Shown: positions 23,684-35,649 of the stretch, piece after piece
Position numbering within the stretch: the stretch's first letter is position 1
Layout: each line of letters opens with the position of its first letter
Assembly: GCA_030035585.1 (NCBI GenBank)
Contig: CM057461.1
Span: forward strand, 174,293,624 to 174,357,623
Direction: 5' to 3'
Length of the DNA stretch: 64,000 bases
Source: Dugong dugon
Taxonomy: Eukaryota; Chordata; Mammalia; Sirenia; Dugongidae
Notes under the pieces: generated by a model
Databases searched by the model: none
What the model was told of the DNA's origin: nothing
What the model saw: the letters and a program-made list of their open reading frames with translations, nothing else
Program-made: the position numbers and the translations under genes

Positions 23684-23859
23684 ATTTACAATTAAAAAAA
23701 AACAAAACAAAACCCCATTGCCATAGAGTCAATTCTGACTCATAACAACCCTACAGGACCCATAGGGTTTCCAAGGAGCAGCTGGTGGATTTGAACTGCC
23801 AATCTTTTGGTTAGCAGCCAAACAGTTAACCACTGAGCCACCAGGGCTCCATTTACAAT
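23684..23859 (-). mobile_element. AfroSINE, minus strand, with 9-bp TSD
   Basis: The body at 23693-23850 is flanked by ATTTACAAT at 23684-23692 and 23851-23859. The tail side is A/C-rich on the plus strand and the head is at the right (GTTAACCACTGAGCCACCAG). Confidence 0.9.
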
Positions 23860-24170
23860 ATATCTTCAGTTATTTGTATAGCAGTTCCTAGAAATTAAAA
23901 TGACATAACACTGAGCACTTGAAAAGCAATAAACATCATCCCTAAATGAAACCGGTTTAGTATCAATATATGCATAATTTTCACATTTGTACCAATGCAT
24001 CAAATATATCTTAACATCTAAATGAGTCATATGAAAAATACAATATAAACTAGGTTATCAGTAGTCCTCATAACAATTCAGTGAAATAAGAATTCGTTTC
24101 AACAGCACGATATTTTAATTACATTTTTATATATCTTTCACCATGAATTAATAGGGCTATGAGATTGTGT

Positions 24171-24361
24171 GGAGTCCTTGGGTGGTGCAAATGGTTAATA
24201 CACTTAGCTACTAACCGAAAGGTTGGAGGATCGAGTCCACCCAGAGACACCTTGGAAGAAAGGCCTAGTAATCTACTTCTAAAATACTAGCCATTGAAAA
24301 CCCTATGGAGCACTGTTCTACTCTGACACATGAGTCAGAATCAATTAGATGGCAACTGTTT
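24171..24361 (+). mobile_element. AfroSINE, tRNA-Asn-like subfamily
   Basis: A variant about 190 bp long. The head carries CTACTAACCGAAAGGTTGG and CGAGTCCACCCAGAG, which follow the anticodon and T arms of tRNA-Asn closely. The middle has GGAAGAAAGGCCTAGTAATC and CATTGAAAACCCTATGGAG, and the tail ends in GGCAACTGTTT. Confidence 0.88.
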
Positions 24362-26049
24362 ATAAGACAGTACATTTAACAAGGTCTGCATTTGAACACT
24401 TTGATAGATCTCAGAATCTAATATTGACGGTTGTTATCTATTGTATAAAACTTTATCTAACCAAGGAAAGAAAGTAAAAGACATTAAACCCTAGGTAAGA
24501 AAGGAAAACAAACACACAAAAAAACAAGAGTTATAGAAGTTCATGGCTAACCTAGATATGGAGGGCAGAGTGAGAGTCACCAACATCACTTGCTAATAAA
24601 AAAAAACAACAAAAATTGGAGATGAATGAATAAAAATGATAATTAACAAAAACCTCTAATTAGACTCCTTCTAATTTCAGTTTTGTTAATATCATCAAGA
24701 AACCCAGTTAAGCTTCAACTCTGTTTTCAAGGTTTTTCAATATTTCAGAGTTAAGTGGTTACATGACAGTATATGGCACAATGATGATTAAAAATCTATC
24801 AGGTAGACAAAGGTATGCTTCTCGTACACGTCAGTCCAAACAAGTCCAAGCTAATATTGAAAGAGATTATTTTACCTGTGAAGGCTCACAGCATGTGTGC
24901 TACATTCAATGCACTCTGCATTGGCGGGGCAATAACAGGAGTTTCCAGGGCCTTGTTAAAAAATGTAGCCTGATGTCTTTATGACTACATCTCATCACCA
25001 GCAATTTTCATACCACAAAACAGTCTTTGCTCAGACAGGTATTCAAATATCACTGTAACTGTTTTTTGTTTTTTTTTTTCTTATTGTCTCTCCCAACAGG
25101 ACTATTATCTAAGAAAAAAGACTGGGAGAAATCATTGGAAGTCCATTTTTCTTAACATAAGAACTATAAAATTTAGTTACTTAAAATAATTATAATGTCT
25201 TCACTTTACTTAGAAAAATAAATCACCTCTGGCATTTCTTTTTTAACAAGAACCTAGACCAGAAATTCTGCAGTCACAGGACATATGTGGCATCAAGCCA
25301 AGGTAGCACATTCGTTTTTGCTCTTCCCAAGAACATCTTCAGTTGTCTGTACTTGAAAATGACAAAAGGTAAATAAATCTCTCCATGAATATAAAACTTT
25401 ATATAGCTACTGTAGCTTTTATACCTATCATGTCATGGCATTCAAATTAGTTTTCAGCAAATATTAACTATTATGTCTCACTATCCTGACAGCACCACCA
25501 GATTTGAAATACAAGACGTAGATCTGAAAGGAGTGCCGATTATTGTAAGTGATGCATATGCTTGAGTATTCTGTCATTACTGAGAAAAATTATTTACATC
25601 TTACAAATTAAAAAGAGTGTTTGCAACACAACACTATTCCCAAAAGCATATTATTAAAACCAAAAAAGACATTTGTTGTCCTTTAAGAAATGTCACAAAT
25701 AAAATATGATTCTATTTCTACAATAGCCTTTTGGTATCTGATAATCAGATTTATCTTATGAATTTTTTTAAAAAAAATAATGTGTTAAAGATAAAAGATC
25801 TTCTCATTAAATACTGAGATTAAAATCTTTTCTTAAAAATAATGATTTAAAAACAACAACAACAACAACAAAAAACAGCCAGCATACTCCTATATTGGAA
25901 GGAGTTAGAATTCTGTCATGGCAATTTTATAATTTCCAGAATGTAAGATAAGTGTGAATCATCCTGAATATAACAGGGCGTGCAGAGGTCTAACGAGAGT
26001 TGAAGGATGCATGCCCTGACCATGTGCATTGACATTAAAATAGATTTCA
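24362..26049. other. AT-rich non-coding stretch
   Basis: I see no gene. There is a short AAC microsatellite at about 25853-25871 and an A-rich patch at 24598-24618. No interspersed repeat is recognisable. Confidence 0.5.
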
Positions 26050-26180
26050 ACGACTGAGTTGGCTAAACAATGTATATTTGTGAACCATATTTTAACTTCT
26101 GAGTTAGAAAGACCTGGGTTCAAATTTCATTTGACAGCCATGAAACCTCTGGAAAGTTATCGAATATTTTTGAGGCACTA
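26050..26180 (+). repeat. Probable MIR fragment
   Basis: AGAAAGACCTGGGTTCAAAT followed by GCCATGAAACCTCTGGAAAG resembles the tRNA-related and core part of MIR. It is diverged and short. Confidence 0.45.
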
Positions 26181-26596
26181 TGACAGTTGTAACATCACTT
26201 GTTATATGTTACTATATAATAGTAACACAAATTAGTAAAGGCTATTTAAAACACGGTTGTACAATTGTAAGAAAACTTTAGCTTTAGTAAGGATTGAGGT
26301 GTAACATACAAAGGCACAAAGGACCACAAACAGCTAAATGCAACAGAAGTAGGAGAAAGAGAAAAAAAATAGTTCCCTCCTTAAAAAGGAAGCCAATTTT
26401 AGGCAATATAAGAAAAACTGGCAATAAATGAATTTCTCTTTAAGATTTATATAGTTCCAAAAGCATTTAATTATGCAATGTAGCTAGACAGTTAAACTTC
26501 AAATGTGGCAGGATTACATCTTTATTTTAAAAACTCTATGACTCCGTATCATATTACACATGCTAAATTATTGACAGATTCATCCTAACCACTATA

Positions 26597-26832
26597 TATT
26601 TGGCATTAAAGAACACCAAAAACCAAACCCATTGCTGTTGAGTGGATTCCAACTCATAGAGACCCTATAGAACAGAGTAGAACTGTCCTGTAGGGTTTCC
26701 AAGGCTGTAATCTTTAGGGAAGCACACTGTCACATCTTTCTCTCGTGGAGCGGCTGGGTTCGAACTGCCAAGCTTTTGGTTAGCAGCCAAGTGCTTAACC
26801 ACTGCGCTATACCAGGACTCCTATTTGGCATT
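26597..26832 (-). mobile_element. AfroSINE, long subfamily, minus strand, 11-bp TSD
   Basis: The body at 26608-26821 is flanked by TATTTGGCATT at 26597-26607 and 26822-26832. The internal extra segment (GTAATCTTTAGGGAAGCA) marks the long subfamily. The head at the right has GCTTAACCACTGCGC. Confidence 0.92.
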
Positions 26833-27189
26833 TAATCTGTTTAATTCACAGCTAAGAAAGGATGGAGAAAACTTGGAAAACTTCTACTAAAGCACCTCCA
26901 AAATACTTACAACATTCAGACATAAGATCTAAAGTGAAAGGTAACAGTACTTGACTTATTGAACCAGTAATCAAGTGAATCACTCAAAAACTCCCTTTAA
27001 GTGTATGAAGGGCCCATACATAGAATCTCTGCACCAAGGTAGGGACCAGAGGCTTAATCTAAAGCATGGAGGATTTACGTCAGATAAAAGGAAGAATTTA
27101 TGGACAGTAAGAATAGTTTAACACAGATATGTATCATAGATTCTCCTCTGGAAACATTAAGACTGAAAAGCTTAAGTGTTTAAAATCAC
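26833..27189. other. Non-coding interval
   Basis: I see no gene or recognisable repeat. Confidence 0.4.
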
Positions 27190-27400
27190 AGACTCTTAAG
27201 CAAATTACAGCGTTGGAATCTGCATCTTATTAACTACGTAGCCTTGGGCAAGTTATTTAACTTCTCTGTGTCTCAGCTTCCTCATCTGTACAAGTGAAAT
27301 AATGATCAAGTTGTCGCGAACGGCATATTCACATAAAAGCCCTAGAATAGGCCCTGTCATCTCTCTAGGCACTAAGAGTCCACTAACTAATATTGTCATC
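27190..27400 (+). repeat. MIR
   Basis: It contains the classic MIR core GCCTTGGGCAAGTTATTTAA followed by CTTCTCTGTGTCTCAGC and CTCATCTGTA, then ATAATGATCAAG. It is ancient and moderately preserved. Confidence 0.85.
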
Positions 27401-27629
27401 TCCCATGGGTAATGTATTTTGTGCCTGAGGACTACATGAGGTGGCAGTCAAAACAATGAAGTTATAGAGATGATTCAGAAATAGTTCATGTGGTTGAAAA
27501 AACTTACACACTAGTGCAGAAGGTGGACCTAAACATATTTACAAATCATATGAGAGGGAGCTCTGGGGCTAGTGTTGAGGGTGGGCTGAAAATGAAAGTG
27601 GACTGACATGGCTTCCATCATTCATTTGG

Positions 27630-27860
27630 TGAGTTAGAAGTTCTGTTTCATGTACAGTAGAATCTTGATGAAAAGGTGGGAATTTCAGAGTGCAGAGAGT
27701 TAATAGCGGACTCCTGCTTTACCTAGACTTGACACGTTTGCTTTCAGCATGTTAACAGCTTGCTACGCTTTACCTCAGCCTGCTTGAGTGAATTTTCAGA
27801 AGTTTGGTTATCTGGGTAATCTCTGAGTACGCATGTGAGTGTGGTATTTGACTTTTTTTC
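27630..27860 (+). repeat. Unclassified dispersed repeat, copy A
   Basis: It aligns by eye with 29735-29970, sharing GTTTCATGTACAGTA, TTTGCTTTCAGCAT, CAGCTTGCTA and GCCTGCTTGAGTGA in the same order. I cannot name the family. Confidence 0.5.
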
Positions 27861-28864
27861 CAAGAGCTATCCAAGCCCTTGATTTTGGACAATCACTGTA
27901 GGCTACCACCTCTACATAGACTACATACAGTCTGCTTCAATCACTTCGTCTCAGGGTTTAACTTTTAAAATAAGTGTTAAATATTAGATATTATATAGTT
28001 TTGTTCTTAAAAATGCAGAAATTTTTCCACTTCTTAGCTACTTTATAATTACTAGGGGTAGGCATAATCTAACAAACACCTTTTATAAGAACCAAGATAT
28101 TAAAAGTAAATATTTTAACTGTTCTTTTCCCATTGCCCTATTCATATCAACTCTCAAAATTGAATAAAATTCATATCCATTGTTGGTATATTAGGCCATT
28201 TACTAAATGTCTGGGCATATCTAAAACTGTCAGTACACAATTAATACTAGGTCATGTATAGATAAAACCCAGTATTATTAATAGGAAATTTTTTATTGTT
28301 TAAATATACAACTGAAATAAATAATCCCAAAAACACACCAATGAATCTGTGATTTGGACTATAACTGAATTGGAGGCTGCAGTTCCTTTTTCAAGGTATA
28401 GTGCAACCTGGATCACCTTAAAACATGATGAATAGAACTGATGCTAGTGAACTCTGATTTTTCACCCAAGAAAAAGCTATTTTCTAGGCATTACACTGTG
28501 AAATTTGCTCATAGCAAAGAAAAAGAAAAAATGATTTACCAACTGAATAAACCAGGGCAATTTTAGTGTATGTGCATTCTTAATGCTTAATACAACAATA
28601 GACCACATCTTTGAACTGGAGTTAGGGATGACTTTGTTTTTACATAATGCATCTCCATAAACAAAGAAGCTAAATATGGAAAGAGGAAAGAATGAAAGCC
28701 TAATTGTCACTCTTCACTCTCATATATTTGCTCTGCCTTGAGATCTAGTTCAACTTAAAAGTAGCTTTTCAGAAGAATAGATATGCAAGGTATAATAGGA
28801 AATACAACTTGAACTTCAGGGGACACATAGCACTCATATGGCAAACAGATAGAAAAGTGTATTA
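27861..28864. other. AT-rich non-coding stretch
   Basis: I see no gene or recognisable repeat. The 77-codon minus-strand frame at 28477-28710 has no motif and looks like chance. Confidence 0.45.
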
Positions 28865-29228
28865 CAGTCAGTCCCCAGATTATTAACTCCGTTCCTAATT
28901 CTATCTTTAAGTCATATATGTATCTTAGTCGGAACAGTTAGGTATGGTTCGTATCTAAAGTCAGTTAGTCAAATGTTTGTCTTAGTATATAGTATACCTT
29001 TCTATGCATAAAAAAGCATTAAAGAAACACTTCCAGATACACTAAAACATCTTTAACATAATAATAATAATAATAATGTTTTGATGCGCATCACCAAGCA
29101 ACACCCATTTGTTATTACAAATCACTGTATATACCTTGAATTTCTAATATAAAAGGCTTTATGGGGATTGGTTTGTAACTAAGGGTTGTACCTCAAGTCG
29201 GAAGTTCGTAACCTGGGGACTGCTTGTA
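28863..29228. mobile_element. Non-autonomous Tc1/mariner-type DNA element (MITE)
   Basis: A 362-bp element (28865-29226) is flanked by TA on both sides (28863-28864 and 29227-29228). Its ends are inverted: CAGTCAGTCCCCAGATTA at the left, and CAAGCAGTCCCCAGGTTACG at the right when read on the minus strand. It has no coding capacity and contains an internal ATA microsatellite. TA duplication and a CAGT-type terminus are typical of Tigger-like elements. The orientation is undefined. Confidence 0.75.
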
Positions 29229-29359
29229 TGAGCATTAAAGTGGAAAAGATTCAAAATATATTCTGGCTAGTCCCAAAAATAATTCTTGATTAGATTTGTC
29301 CAAGGCTTGTAACTATTTTCCATAGTAAAGAGGATATATACCACAATGATAGTCATGGG

Positions 29360-29416
29360 TCATCATTAATAATAATGATAATAATAATAACAATAACTAA
29401 CAATAATAACTGGATG
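29360..29416. repeat. AAT microsatellite
   Basis: An imperfect (AAT)n run, TAATAATAATGATAATAATA and onward. Confidence 0.8.
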
Positions 29417-29734
29417 TGCTTGATTTCTTTTCTGCAGCAAAATAATTGATACAAAGCTTCTACAATCCAAATATATGTCTAAATATACTGAGAAATCTCT
29501 GTGCATTGGTACCTAAAAAATAAAATGCTTAAAACACTACTGTAAATTGAAACACATCTTGATTTCTTAAGTGTCACTAAACACCAATGGTCACAAAGTG
29601 GAATGTAGGCACCTCAGGGTGTGCACAACAGTGTTCTTTTGAGTTAATGAAAGGAAATGTTAGAAGTTCTATATTTATTGTTTTAGCTTAAAAGGAAAAA
29701 AAGTAGAAATGAAGCTAAGATTTACTAATAGCAA

Positions 29735-29970
29735 CAGGTAGACAGATGCAGGTATCCTCACTCAGTGGGTGTTAGACAGATATGTTTCATGCACAGTATG
29801 CGAGGAATCCTGAGGGAGAAATCAGAGCTGCAGAGTCAAGGATGACAGTGAAGTTACTGCCTCACTCTCACCTGACATGTTTGCTTTCAGCATACTGCAG
29901 CTTGCTAGTGTTTACATGGCTAGGCCTGCTTAAGTGACTTTATAGATTCTATATTATCTAGTTTTAATTA
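29735..29970 (+). repeat. Unclassified dispersed repeat, copy B
   Basis: Partner of 27630-27860. The shared blocks are GTTTCATGCACAGTAT, ACATGTTTGCTTTCAGCATA, CAGCTTGCTAG and GCCTGCTTAAGTGACTTT. Confidence 0.5.
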
Positions 29971-30183
29971 AACTAAATCTAATAAAATACACTATAGTTG
30001 AAAAAGTGCCTCAAAGCCACTACTGTTCAGGAAACACTAATAAGGCAGTAGGAGAAAGCAGCAAAAGAATGACCAAACTGATACTTCTACTAGTAGAAGT
30101 TCTTCACCCACAATATGCAACAGAAACAGTGAAGAATTAATCAAACATGACAAGACTTTGGTAAAAAATTCAATAACATCAAG

Positions 30184-30701
30184 TGTTGTACATTGAATTG
30201 TGTCCCCCCAAAATATGTATCAACTTGGCTAGGCCATGATTCCCAGTATTGTGTGGTTGTCCTCAGTTTTGTAATCTGATGTAATTATCCTGTTGTGAAT
30301 CTTAACCTCTATGATGTTAATGAGGCAAGATGAGAGGTAGTTACAGTGATGAGGCAGGACTCAAACTACAGGATTTGGTTGTATCTTGACTAAATCTCTT
30401 TTGAAATATAAAAAACAGAAGTGAACAGAGAGAAGAGGGACCTCATATCACCAAGTAAGAAGAGCCATGAGCACAGCACGTGCTTTGGATCAGGGATCCC
30501 TGTGCTGAGAAACTCTAAGATCCAAGGGAAGAGTGATGACAGCAACCTTTCCCCAGAGCCAACAGAGAGAGAAAGCCTTCCCCTGAAGTTGGCGCAATGA
30601 ATTCGGACTTCTAGCCTCCTACACTATGAGAAAATAAATTTCTGTTTGTTAAAGCCAATCACTTGTGGTATTTGTTATAGCAGCACTAGATAACTAAGAC
30701 A
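30184..30701 (+). mobile_element. Solo LTR of MaLR (ERVL-MaLR) type
   Basis: A 518-bp unit that starts with TG and ends with CA. Near the 5' end it has TTGAATTGTGTCCCCCCAAA, and at the 3' end GAGAAAATAAATTTCTGTTT, then GTGGTATTTGTTATAGCAGC and CTAAGACA, the classic 3' end of MaLR LTRs (MLT/MST/THE1 group). AATAAA at about 30632 would be the LTR polyadenylation signal. No internal retroviral sequence lies beside it, so it is a solo LTR of an old endogenous element. The flanking TSD is not clear. Confidence 0.75.
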
Positions 30702-32944
30702 GCAAATAAACTATAAAATGTGGATTTATGTCCACCGTCATTAATGACAAGCTTGCCTTAGTGCACTTATGTAATTTATAACACAGTAATTTTTTTTTTA
30801 ATAATGGAAGTGAAATTTAAAGTCTAGAGAGTATTGTTCAAGTGGGCAACTGGCCAAATGCTTTGCATGAAGTTAGATATTTTAACAGTGTTAAAAAGAA
30901 TAAACTTTTCTTGCCCTACATTTCTTATATTAATGGCATATAATAACAACAACAATGGTATACACCCATATTTGCTTGGAGTGGTCAATTCCATTATCAT
31001 GTGGTATATAACTGAAATACAGTGTGTCTAACTTTTACACTAATTTGATCACTGAGGCATTGAAATAATACAATATATTAATTTACTTTATATGGAAAAT
31101 TAGAGATAATGTGAATACCCTCTCCTCAAAAAATAAAAAAAAAAGAAATCAAGAATCTTACATTTTCAAAGCTGGTCAACTAAATAATAGTTTACTAAAT
31201 AATTACTGTGTCTAGACAAATGGCATTACTAATAGCTTCTAGTGCACTATACTTTCAGTTACAGACATGGGGACTTCTGTAAGTGATTTTTGGGTTATTT
31301 TAACACCAAAGGATATAATCGAAACTTATTTTATAACCACGTCAACCAAAGTTCACAAGTGATGATTCTACTCATGGTTCTGAAAAAGGTGCCCCAAAAT
31401 CAACAACATTAACTGTGATAAAATTCTTTGAAGAAAGCCAAATGAGTAAAATGATACACTATGTTATTAGTTTAGGAGGCCACCTCCTTTGAAACATTAG
31501 AAACTAAAATGCAGCATTAAGGCAAAGTATTCTATACTTATATATTTGGATATTTTGAGAATGTAGTCTCCTGATTTTCATTTACTTCTATGGGAAAATT
31601 AGGGAATTATGAAGATATTTAATTATGTGAAATCTTCAAAAACATTCAAATGAAATATGACTGACCTGTAATCCCCAAATGTCAATAATTCATTTACTTG
31701 TGATGTTTTAGTAGAATTACCAAACGTGCTTGAATTGATTTGAATTAAAATTTGCTATTAACTGTTAAGTATTCATAAGTTTAACAGTGGAAACTTGTAG
31801 CCTGTGGAATTTGGAAAACTATTTAAAAGTTGTCCCTGCATAGTTTAGTAGTTAAAACTGTATGCAGTCATTTTTGTCTGCCAAATTATGTCTCAATGAT
31901 TCTTTCAACCATAGCCCAGAATTACCCATCCTCAAGGGAACACACCGTATTTACAGTCCTGCCCCGAATTCCTGAACATATTTCTGTTTATTCAGCCAAA
32001 AGTGCTGGAAGAAAAAGGTAAATTATCAATTCCTGAATTAGGTTCCCACTTATAGTTATATTTTTAAGGTTAGTCATTTAATCTAGGTTCTTTGACTTCA
32101 TCCAAATATTGTTACTTGCTGGACAAATAACAGTATATTTAAAAAATTTTTACATATTCTATATTCACAAAAAAAGAACAAGGATATCAATATTTTCTTG
32201 TAGTGATTCCTGGAAGGAAGTAATGGGCTTTATACCAGCAATCATTTCTCTTATTAGGAGGAGTAAGGAATCTTGGATAAATAAGTTTCCCAATTTTTCT
32301 GACATAAATCTATAAACACATAAGATAATTCATTCAAAATTTGAGATAAGTTTATCCAACTTTTTCTGTGAAATAAATAATTTCTGTTTTGATTATAAGT
32401 AGTCTCAGTTAAAGGGCTTGTCACCATCTAAAATGGCTATAATGGATGTGATATTGTAAAGATAACACAAACAACACAGAATTTCTCCTCTGTCTTTTTC
32501 AATGCCACATTGTGATATTTAAATTAAAAGAAACTACAATTAAACCTTGTCTAAACATTTTATTTTATTTAGGAACAGCCTTTTAAATTAGGGGCATCTT
32601 TCCCTCCCCCACCACACAGTGGATTTATTTATGTCCAAGAGTTAATTTTACATTTTGAGTTATCTAAATTTAAAAGATGTCTAAACAAAAGAAAATAAAT
32701 TTGGGTTCTGTCAAAAACAGGCATTATATCTATCTTTTCTCATTATTCCATCCCTACTGCCTACAACAGTGCTTGGTTAGTAGTCTGCACTCAATAAACA
32801 TTAGTGGACCGAGTGAAAAAACAGGTTATTATTGTAAACAAATCTAACAGTTACATGACCTCAGACAATGTACACTCTTTCTGGGTCACATATCCTTAAA
32901 ATTGGAAAAAATGGTTGAAAACCTACAGCAGAATACTTTGGAGT
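30702..32944. other. AT-rich non-coding stretch
   Basis: I see no gene. A MIR- or L2-like tail is possible at about 32750-32825 (ACAGTGCTTGGTTAGTAG, CACTCAATAAACATTAG). An AAC-type short repeat lies at 30943-30956. Confidence 0.45.
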
Positions 32945-34487
32945 TATACTCCTCTATGTCAATAAATCTGGAAGACAGCTACCTGGCCAACTGACTGGAA
33001 GAGATCCATATTTGTGCCCATTCCAAAGAGGGGTGATCCAACAAAATGCAGAAATTATTGAACAATATCATTATCACACACAAGTAAAATTTTGTTGAAG
33101 ATCATTAAAAAATGGTTGCAGCCATACAGCAACAGGTAATTGCTAGAAATTCAAGCCGGATTCAGAAGAGGATGTGGAACCAGGGATATCACTGCTGATG
33201 TCAGATGGATCTTGGCTGAGCAGAGAATACGAGAAACATGTTTATCTGTGTTTTACTGACTATGCAGAGCATTCAACTTTGTGGATTATAACAAATTATG
33301 GATAACATTGTGAAGAACTGGAATTCCAAAATACTTAATTGTGCTCATGAAGAAACTGTACATAGACCAAGAGGCAGTTATTCAAACAGAACAAGGGGAT
33401 ACTGTGTGGTTTAAAATCAGGAAAGGTGTGCATCATGATTGTATCCTTTCACCATACTTATGCAATCTGTATACTGAGCAAATAATCCAAGAAACTTGAC
33501 TATATGAAGAAGAACAGGGCATCAGGATTGGAGGAAGACTCATTAATAACCTGCGATATGCTGATAACACAACCTTGCACGCTGAAAGTGGAGAGGACTT
33601 GAAGCACTTACTAATGAAGATCAAAGACTACAGCCTTCAGTATGGATTAGACTTCAACATAAAGAAAACAAAAATCCTCACAACTGGCCCAGTAAGCAAC
33701 ATCATGATAAACAGAGAAAATATTGAAGTTGTCAAGGATTTCATTTTACTGGGATCCACGATCAACATCCATGGAAGCAGCAGTCAAGAAATCAAACAAC
33801 TTACTGCATTGAGCAATTCTGCTACAAAGGACCTTTTTAAAGTGTTAAAAAGTAAAGAGGTCACTTTCAGGTCTAAAGTGCACCTGATCCAAGCCAAGGT
33901 ATTTTCAATTGTGGCCTAGTGGTTAAGAGTTCAAGTTGCTAATCAAAAGATTGGCAGTTGGAATCCGCCAGCCACTGCTTGAAAACCCTATGAGGGCAGT
34001 TCTACTCTGTCCTATAGGGTCATTAAGAGTCAGAATCAACTGGATTGCAACTGGTTTGGGTCATATGCACGTGAAAGTTGGACAACAAATAAGGAAATCT
34101 GAAGAAGAACTGATGCATTTTAATTACGGCATTGGTGAAGAATATTGAATATATGATGGACTGCCAGAAGAAGGAACAAATCTGTCTTGGAAGAAGTACA
34201 GTCAGAATGCTCCTTAGAAGTGAGGAGGGTGCAACTTCAACTCATGTACTTTGAACATGTTTTCAGGAGGGACCACTCTTTGGAGAAGGACATTATGCTT
34301 GGCAAAGTAGAGGGTCAGCAAAAAAGAGGAAGACCCTTAATAAGATGGACTGACACAATGGCTGCAACAATGGGTTCAAACAGCAACGATTGTGAGGATG
34401 GCACAGGACCGTGCAGTGTTTTATTCTGTTGTACACAGGGTCGCTATGAGTTGGAACCAACTCCACGGCACCAAACAACAACAACAA
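32945..34487 (+). pseudogene. RTE (BovB-like) LINE, reverse transcriptase to 3' end, broken and SINE-interrupted
   Basis: A 5'-truncated RTE-clade LINE. The left part encodes decayed reverse transcriptase: GFRRGCGTRD-like sequence near 33160, FTDYAEHSTL-like near 33252 and RYADN (the catalytic YADD box with D changed to N) at 33554-33568. The stretch 33575-33919 is open for about 114 codons and includes the KTKI and DFILLGS motifs that follow the catalytic box in BovB-type RTs. An AfroSINE at 33911-34059 splits the element. The C-terminal part continues to 34487, where it ends with the CACGGCACCAAACAAC tail and (AAC)n. Several stops are present. The 5' boundary is approximate. Confidence 0.88.
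33911..34059 (+). mobile_element. AfroSINE inserted in the RTE
   Basis: The AfroSINE head (GTGGTTAAGAGTTC, TTGGCAGTTGGAATCC), centre (GAAAACCCTATGAGG) and tail (CAACTGGTTTGGG) interrupt RTE sequence. On the left it breaks after TATTTTCAATT and on the right it resumes at TCATATGCACGTG, which match the uninterrupted copy at about 46336-46356. Confidence 0.88.
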
Positions 34488-35314
34488 TATGTATGTGAAG
34501 GCACTACGCAAAATTTAAAGAGCATCTATGATGCTAGTTTGAATATGTGCTTTATATAACTTGCCTCTGCATTTATATTTCCTTTCTGACTTCCACTTTC
34601 TTCCCCTAGAATTTTTAGTTGGGCTCCTAAATCTCTTAAAAAATAAGTTAGACTTCTTTTCATGCCTAGAGAAATGATGTTCAAAAAATGTATGTCTTTA
34701 ATAAATAGATATCTCTTAAAGCTTTTCTTCCTTAGCTGTACTAACAAACCCACACCATAGAGCATGGATGAAGGACTTGGCCATATGTGCACATATGTGT
34801 GTGAATACACACACACAGACTCACAGCACAGCAGGTTTGCATAATGGCTCCAGAGGTGATCTGTACACCACCTATTGTGAAAAACTGATATTAAAAAATG
34901 AAAAGAAAAGGGAAAAAAAATCCGATTGCCTGTAGAACTTTGAAGGAAAAAAAATTAAGATAGCTAGGTTTCTAAACAAGCAATTTGAAGGGAGCAAAGG
35001 GGATTAAAAACTGTTTTCCAGATATTTCTAAGCTAGTTTTATGTTTATGATACTTAGTTTAGTAGTACTGTAACCTTTAATGATTTGTGAAGTTTTGAGT
35101 AGCATAATTATTCTCAATGTGCTTCAGTTTTTGTTACTTAAGAAAATACTGTTCTTTATCAATATTACAAAATAACACATACTTGGTAATCCAATAGTGT
35201 ATTTCATTGGTATCTGATGAATGTGCTACGCATAAAAATCTAAGCAGGTTTAACAATATTTCTAAAGAAACATGTACATGTCCCAATAGTAATATTTAAA
35301 TGAATGATAATGCT
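34488..35314. other. Non-coding stretch
   Basis: I see no gene. A short (CA)-rich patch lies at 34805-34817. No interspersed repeat is recognised. Confidence 0.45.
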
Positions 35315-35455
35315 TTCACAATTGAAGAAAATGAAATTTAGAAGGCTTAAATGAATTGCCAACTTTCCACAGATGGCAACAGGCTGAGGTGGGATTTGAA
35401 CCCAATCTATCACCAATGTCAATGCTTTGTTCATTCAGTGTGCACTGCCTCACAC
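35315..35455 (-). repeat. MIR, minus strand
   Basis: GAAGAAAATGAAATTTAG, TTGCCAACTTTCCACAGATG and GGGATTTGAACCCAATC follow the MIR core and tRNA-like part in reverse orientation. Confidence 0.65.
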
Positions 35456-35504
35456 CTAACAGTAATGTGCTTTGTCAAATAAAACCTCTGAAAATACCCC
35501 AGGC

Positions 35505-35649
35505 CCAGTTTGAACCCACCAGCCACTCACAGTAGAAAGATGTGGCCATCTTCTTCTGTAAAGATTTACAGCCTTGGAAACCCTACGGGGCAGTTCTACT
35601 CTGTCCTACAGGGTCACTATGAGTCAGAATTGACTTAACAGCAGTGGTT
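35505..35649 (+). mobile_element. AfroSINE, 5'-truncated
   Basis: It starts inside the head (GTTTGAACCCACCAGCCAC) and continues through GTAAAGATTTACAGCCTTGG, the GGGGCAGTTCTACTC centre and a CAGCAGTGG tail. This subfamily has an extra middle segment. Confidence 0.85.
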
